In this document: positions 6,358 through 7,392 of the stretch, piece after piece | Numbering within the stretch: position 1 is the stretch's first letter | Layout of the letters: the number at the start of each line of letters is the position of its first letter | The notes under the pieces: model-generated | Told to the model about the DNA's origin: nothing | The model's input: only the letters and a program-made list of their open reading frames with translations | Databases searched by the model: none | Translations under genes and position numbers: made by a program | From: Alphaproteobacteria bacterium | Lineage (GTDB): Bacteria; Pseudomonadota; Alphaproteobacteria; Rhodobacterales; Rhodobacteraceae | DNA length: 7,392 bases | Reading direction: 5' to 3' | Assembly: GCA_024279075.1 (NCBI GenBank) | Contig: JAJRRX010000232.1 | Span: 1 to 7,392, forward strand

Positions 6358-7284
6358 TTAGCGGATACCTTGCGCCGAAAGCTCGATCACTTGCGCGGCT
6401 TTGTCAGCCGTGATCAGGTTCGGGCCAGAAGGCACATTACCACCGGGCATCAGGCCGTATTTGGCGTTCAGTGCCAAGAAGTTAACCGCCAAATAGCCCT
6501 GAAGGAACTGCTGCTGGTCAATCGCAAAGGCGGCATCTCCCGCGATGATCGAGTTCAGGAAGCTTGGTGACATCTCAAACGATGCCACCAGCACCTCGCC
6601 CGCACGGCCAAGCGCCTTAACAGCCGCCACCGAAGGCTCGCCAGCGGTTGCCGCACCAAGCGCCATCACCGTGTCTACATCAGGGTCAGAAGACAGCGCT
6701 GCATTCACTTTGGCTTCAATCTCGCTGGGGTCATTGCTGGTTGGCAACACCGTAACAGCGCCGCCAAACCCTTCGGCAAAGCCTTCGCAGCGCAGATCAA
6801 GCGACACGTTGCCAACCTCTTGGTTCACACAAATACCCTTTGTGCCACCCATAGATGCCAGCTTCTCGCCAGCGGCCACACCGGCATCAAACTCGTCTTG
6901 CCCGACATGCAGCAAAGCGCCGAGGCCTTTAGACACATCAGAGCCAGAGTTGATCGAAATGACCGGAATACCAGCGGCCACAGCGCGCTGAATTGATGGC
7001 CCAAGTGCATCGCCATCGGGAATAGAGACCACAAGCCCGTCCGGCTCTTGGTTGACGGCGGCATCAATAAGCTGGCTCATAGCCACCATATCAAAGGTTT
7101 CAGGGGCGCGGTAGCTCACGGTTGCACCCGTATCGCGCGCCGCTTCTTCCACGCCGTTTTTGACAACAGACCAAAACGGGTCATTCGCCTGACCGTGAGA
7201 CACCACGATGATATTCTGCGCCAGCGCAGGGCCAGCCAGAGCGATTGCGGCAGCAGCCAGCGTTGATTTAATAAAAAGTTTCAT
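6358..7284 (-). CDS. Periplasmic sugar/inositol-binding protein of the ABC transporter
   Basis: This 308-residue protein captures the substrate in the periplasm and delivers it to the permease. The N-terminus is a Sec signal peptide: positive MKLFIK, a hydrophobic stretch to about residue 18, and an ALA cleavage site (20-22) predicting a mature start at Gln23. There is no lipobox cysteine, so it should be soluble. The rest is a type I periplasmic-binding fold of the Peripla_BP_4 (ribose/inositol-binding) group: VSHGQANDPFWSVVKNG (28-44), PDGLVVSIPD (81-90), VGQDEFDAGVAAGEKL (127-142), and IDQQQFLQGYLAV (255-267) near the hinge. Cys152 and Cys166 are the only cysteines of the mature protein and could form a disulphide. 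GGGAGG just before the ATG gives a strong ribosome site. It is the first gene of the visible operon, typical of a highly expressed binding protein. Caulobacter IbpA or rhizobial FrcB are possible functional analogues; the ligand is inferred from neighbours. Confidence 0.93.
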   Translation of the reverse strand: MKLFIKSTLAAAAIALAGPALAQNIIVVSHGQANDPFWSVVKNGVEEAARDTGATVSYRAPETFDMVAMSQLIDAAVNQEPDGLVVSIPDGDALGPSIQRAVAAGIPVISINSGSDVSKGLGALLHVGQDEFDAGVAAGEKLASMGGTKGICVNQEVGNVSLDLRCEGFAEGFGGAVTVLPTSNDPSEIEAKVNAALSSDPDVDTVMALGAATAGEPSVAAVKALGRAGEVLVASFEMSPSFLNSIIAGDAAFAIDQQQFLQGYLAVNFLALNAKYGLMPGGNVPSGPNLITADKAAQVIELSAQGIR

Positions 7285-7333
7285 TTTTCCTCCCTCGGAA
7301 ATTTAGCTTCCATATGCGGCACAGGGCCGCGCT

Positions 7334-7352
7334 ATTTGGCCATAGGCCAAAT
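7334..7352. repeat. Perfect 8+8 bp palindrome, candidate operator
   Basis: The minus strand reads ATTTGGCCTATGGCCAAAT: two exact 8-base arms around a 3-base centre, ending about 49 bases before the start codon of the binding-protein gene. It is symmetrical enough to be a repressor site (LacI- or RpiR/IolR-type regulators control inositol genes in other bacteria) or to fold as a leader hairpin. No regulator gene is in view to match it. Confidence 0.5.
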
Positions 7353-7355
7353 TTC

Positions 7356-7372
7356 AGGTGCTATTCACACCT
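7356..7372. repeat. Small inverted repeat AGGTG-N7-CACCT
   Basis: Five-base arms separated by seven bases sit three bases from the longer palindrome, on its upstream side relative to the operon. Arms this short can arise by chance, but the placement next to a perfect palindrome makes a composite regulator site possible. Confidence 0.3.
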
Positions 7373-7392
7373 AATCTCTTCATCACGATGAT

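Larger units (their letters stand above)
7285..7392 (-). promoter_or_regulatory. Leader / probable control region upstream of the operon (cut by window edge)
   Basis: These 108 bases precede the first visible gene and contain no convincing reading frame. They hold three inverted repeats: AGGTG/CACCT at 7356-7372, a perfect ATTTGGCC/GGCCAAAT palindrome at 7334-7352, and GCGGC/GCCGC at 7316-7330, followed by the ribosome site. This density fits an operator or a structured leader. I could not pick out a convincing -35/-10 pair, and the region continues past the right edge, so the promoter may lie outside the window. Confidence 0.5.

Noticed and set aside
7316..7330. GCGGC-N5-GCCGC inverted repeat near the ribosome site of the first gene, considered as a separate operator
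   Set aside because: Five-base GC-only arms are frequent by chance in DNA of this composition; it is mentioned only as part of the leader.

Overview
This window is one compact, single-direction gene block, entirely on the minus strand, for uptake and breakdown of myo-inositol or a close relative. Base composition is fairly GC-rich by eye. The gene content, the fused IolC-DUF2090 protein and the FrcA-like single-cassette transporter all point to an alphaproteobacterium, most likely a Rhodobacteraceae (Roseobacter-type) species. That assignment is an inference from family resemblance, not from a search.

Reading in the direction of transcription, from right to left: 7392-7285 is an upstream leader with several inverted repeats, including a perfect 8+8 bp palindrome. 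Next come a periplasmic sugar-binding protein (7284-6358), an intergenic hairpin (6347-6321), a membrane permease (6301-5198) and an ABC ATPase (5196-4417). These are followed by a hydroxypyruvate-isomerase-like TIM-barrel enzyme (4368-3595), inositol 2-dehydrogenase IolG (3574-2573), a fused IolC kinase/DUF2090 aldolase-like protein (2569-665), and the first 222 residues of IolD (668 down to the left edge).

The proposed flow is as follows. The binding protein captures the polyol in the periplasm, and permease plus ATPase import it. IolG oxidises it to 2-keto-myo-inositol (inosose). The inosose dehydratase IolE, which is not in this window, makes the trihydroxycyclohexanedione that IolD hydrolyses. 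IolB, also absent, gives 2-deoxy-5-keto-gluconate. The kinase half of the fusion phosphorylates it, and the DUF2090 half probably splits the phosphate into dihydroxyacetone phosphate and malonate semialdehyde. The isomerase-like protein may interconvert inosose isomers so that other inositols can enter the route; this role is not established from the sequence.

Gene spacing is very tight (ATGA overlap for the fusion gene and iolD, 1 to 56 bases elsewhere), which supports one operon. The only structured gap inside it is the hairpin after the binding-protein gene. No RNA genes, mobile elements or CRISPR arrays were seen. The long plus-strand open frames are shadows of the real genes.
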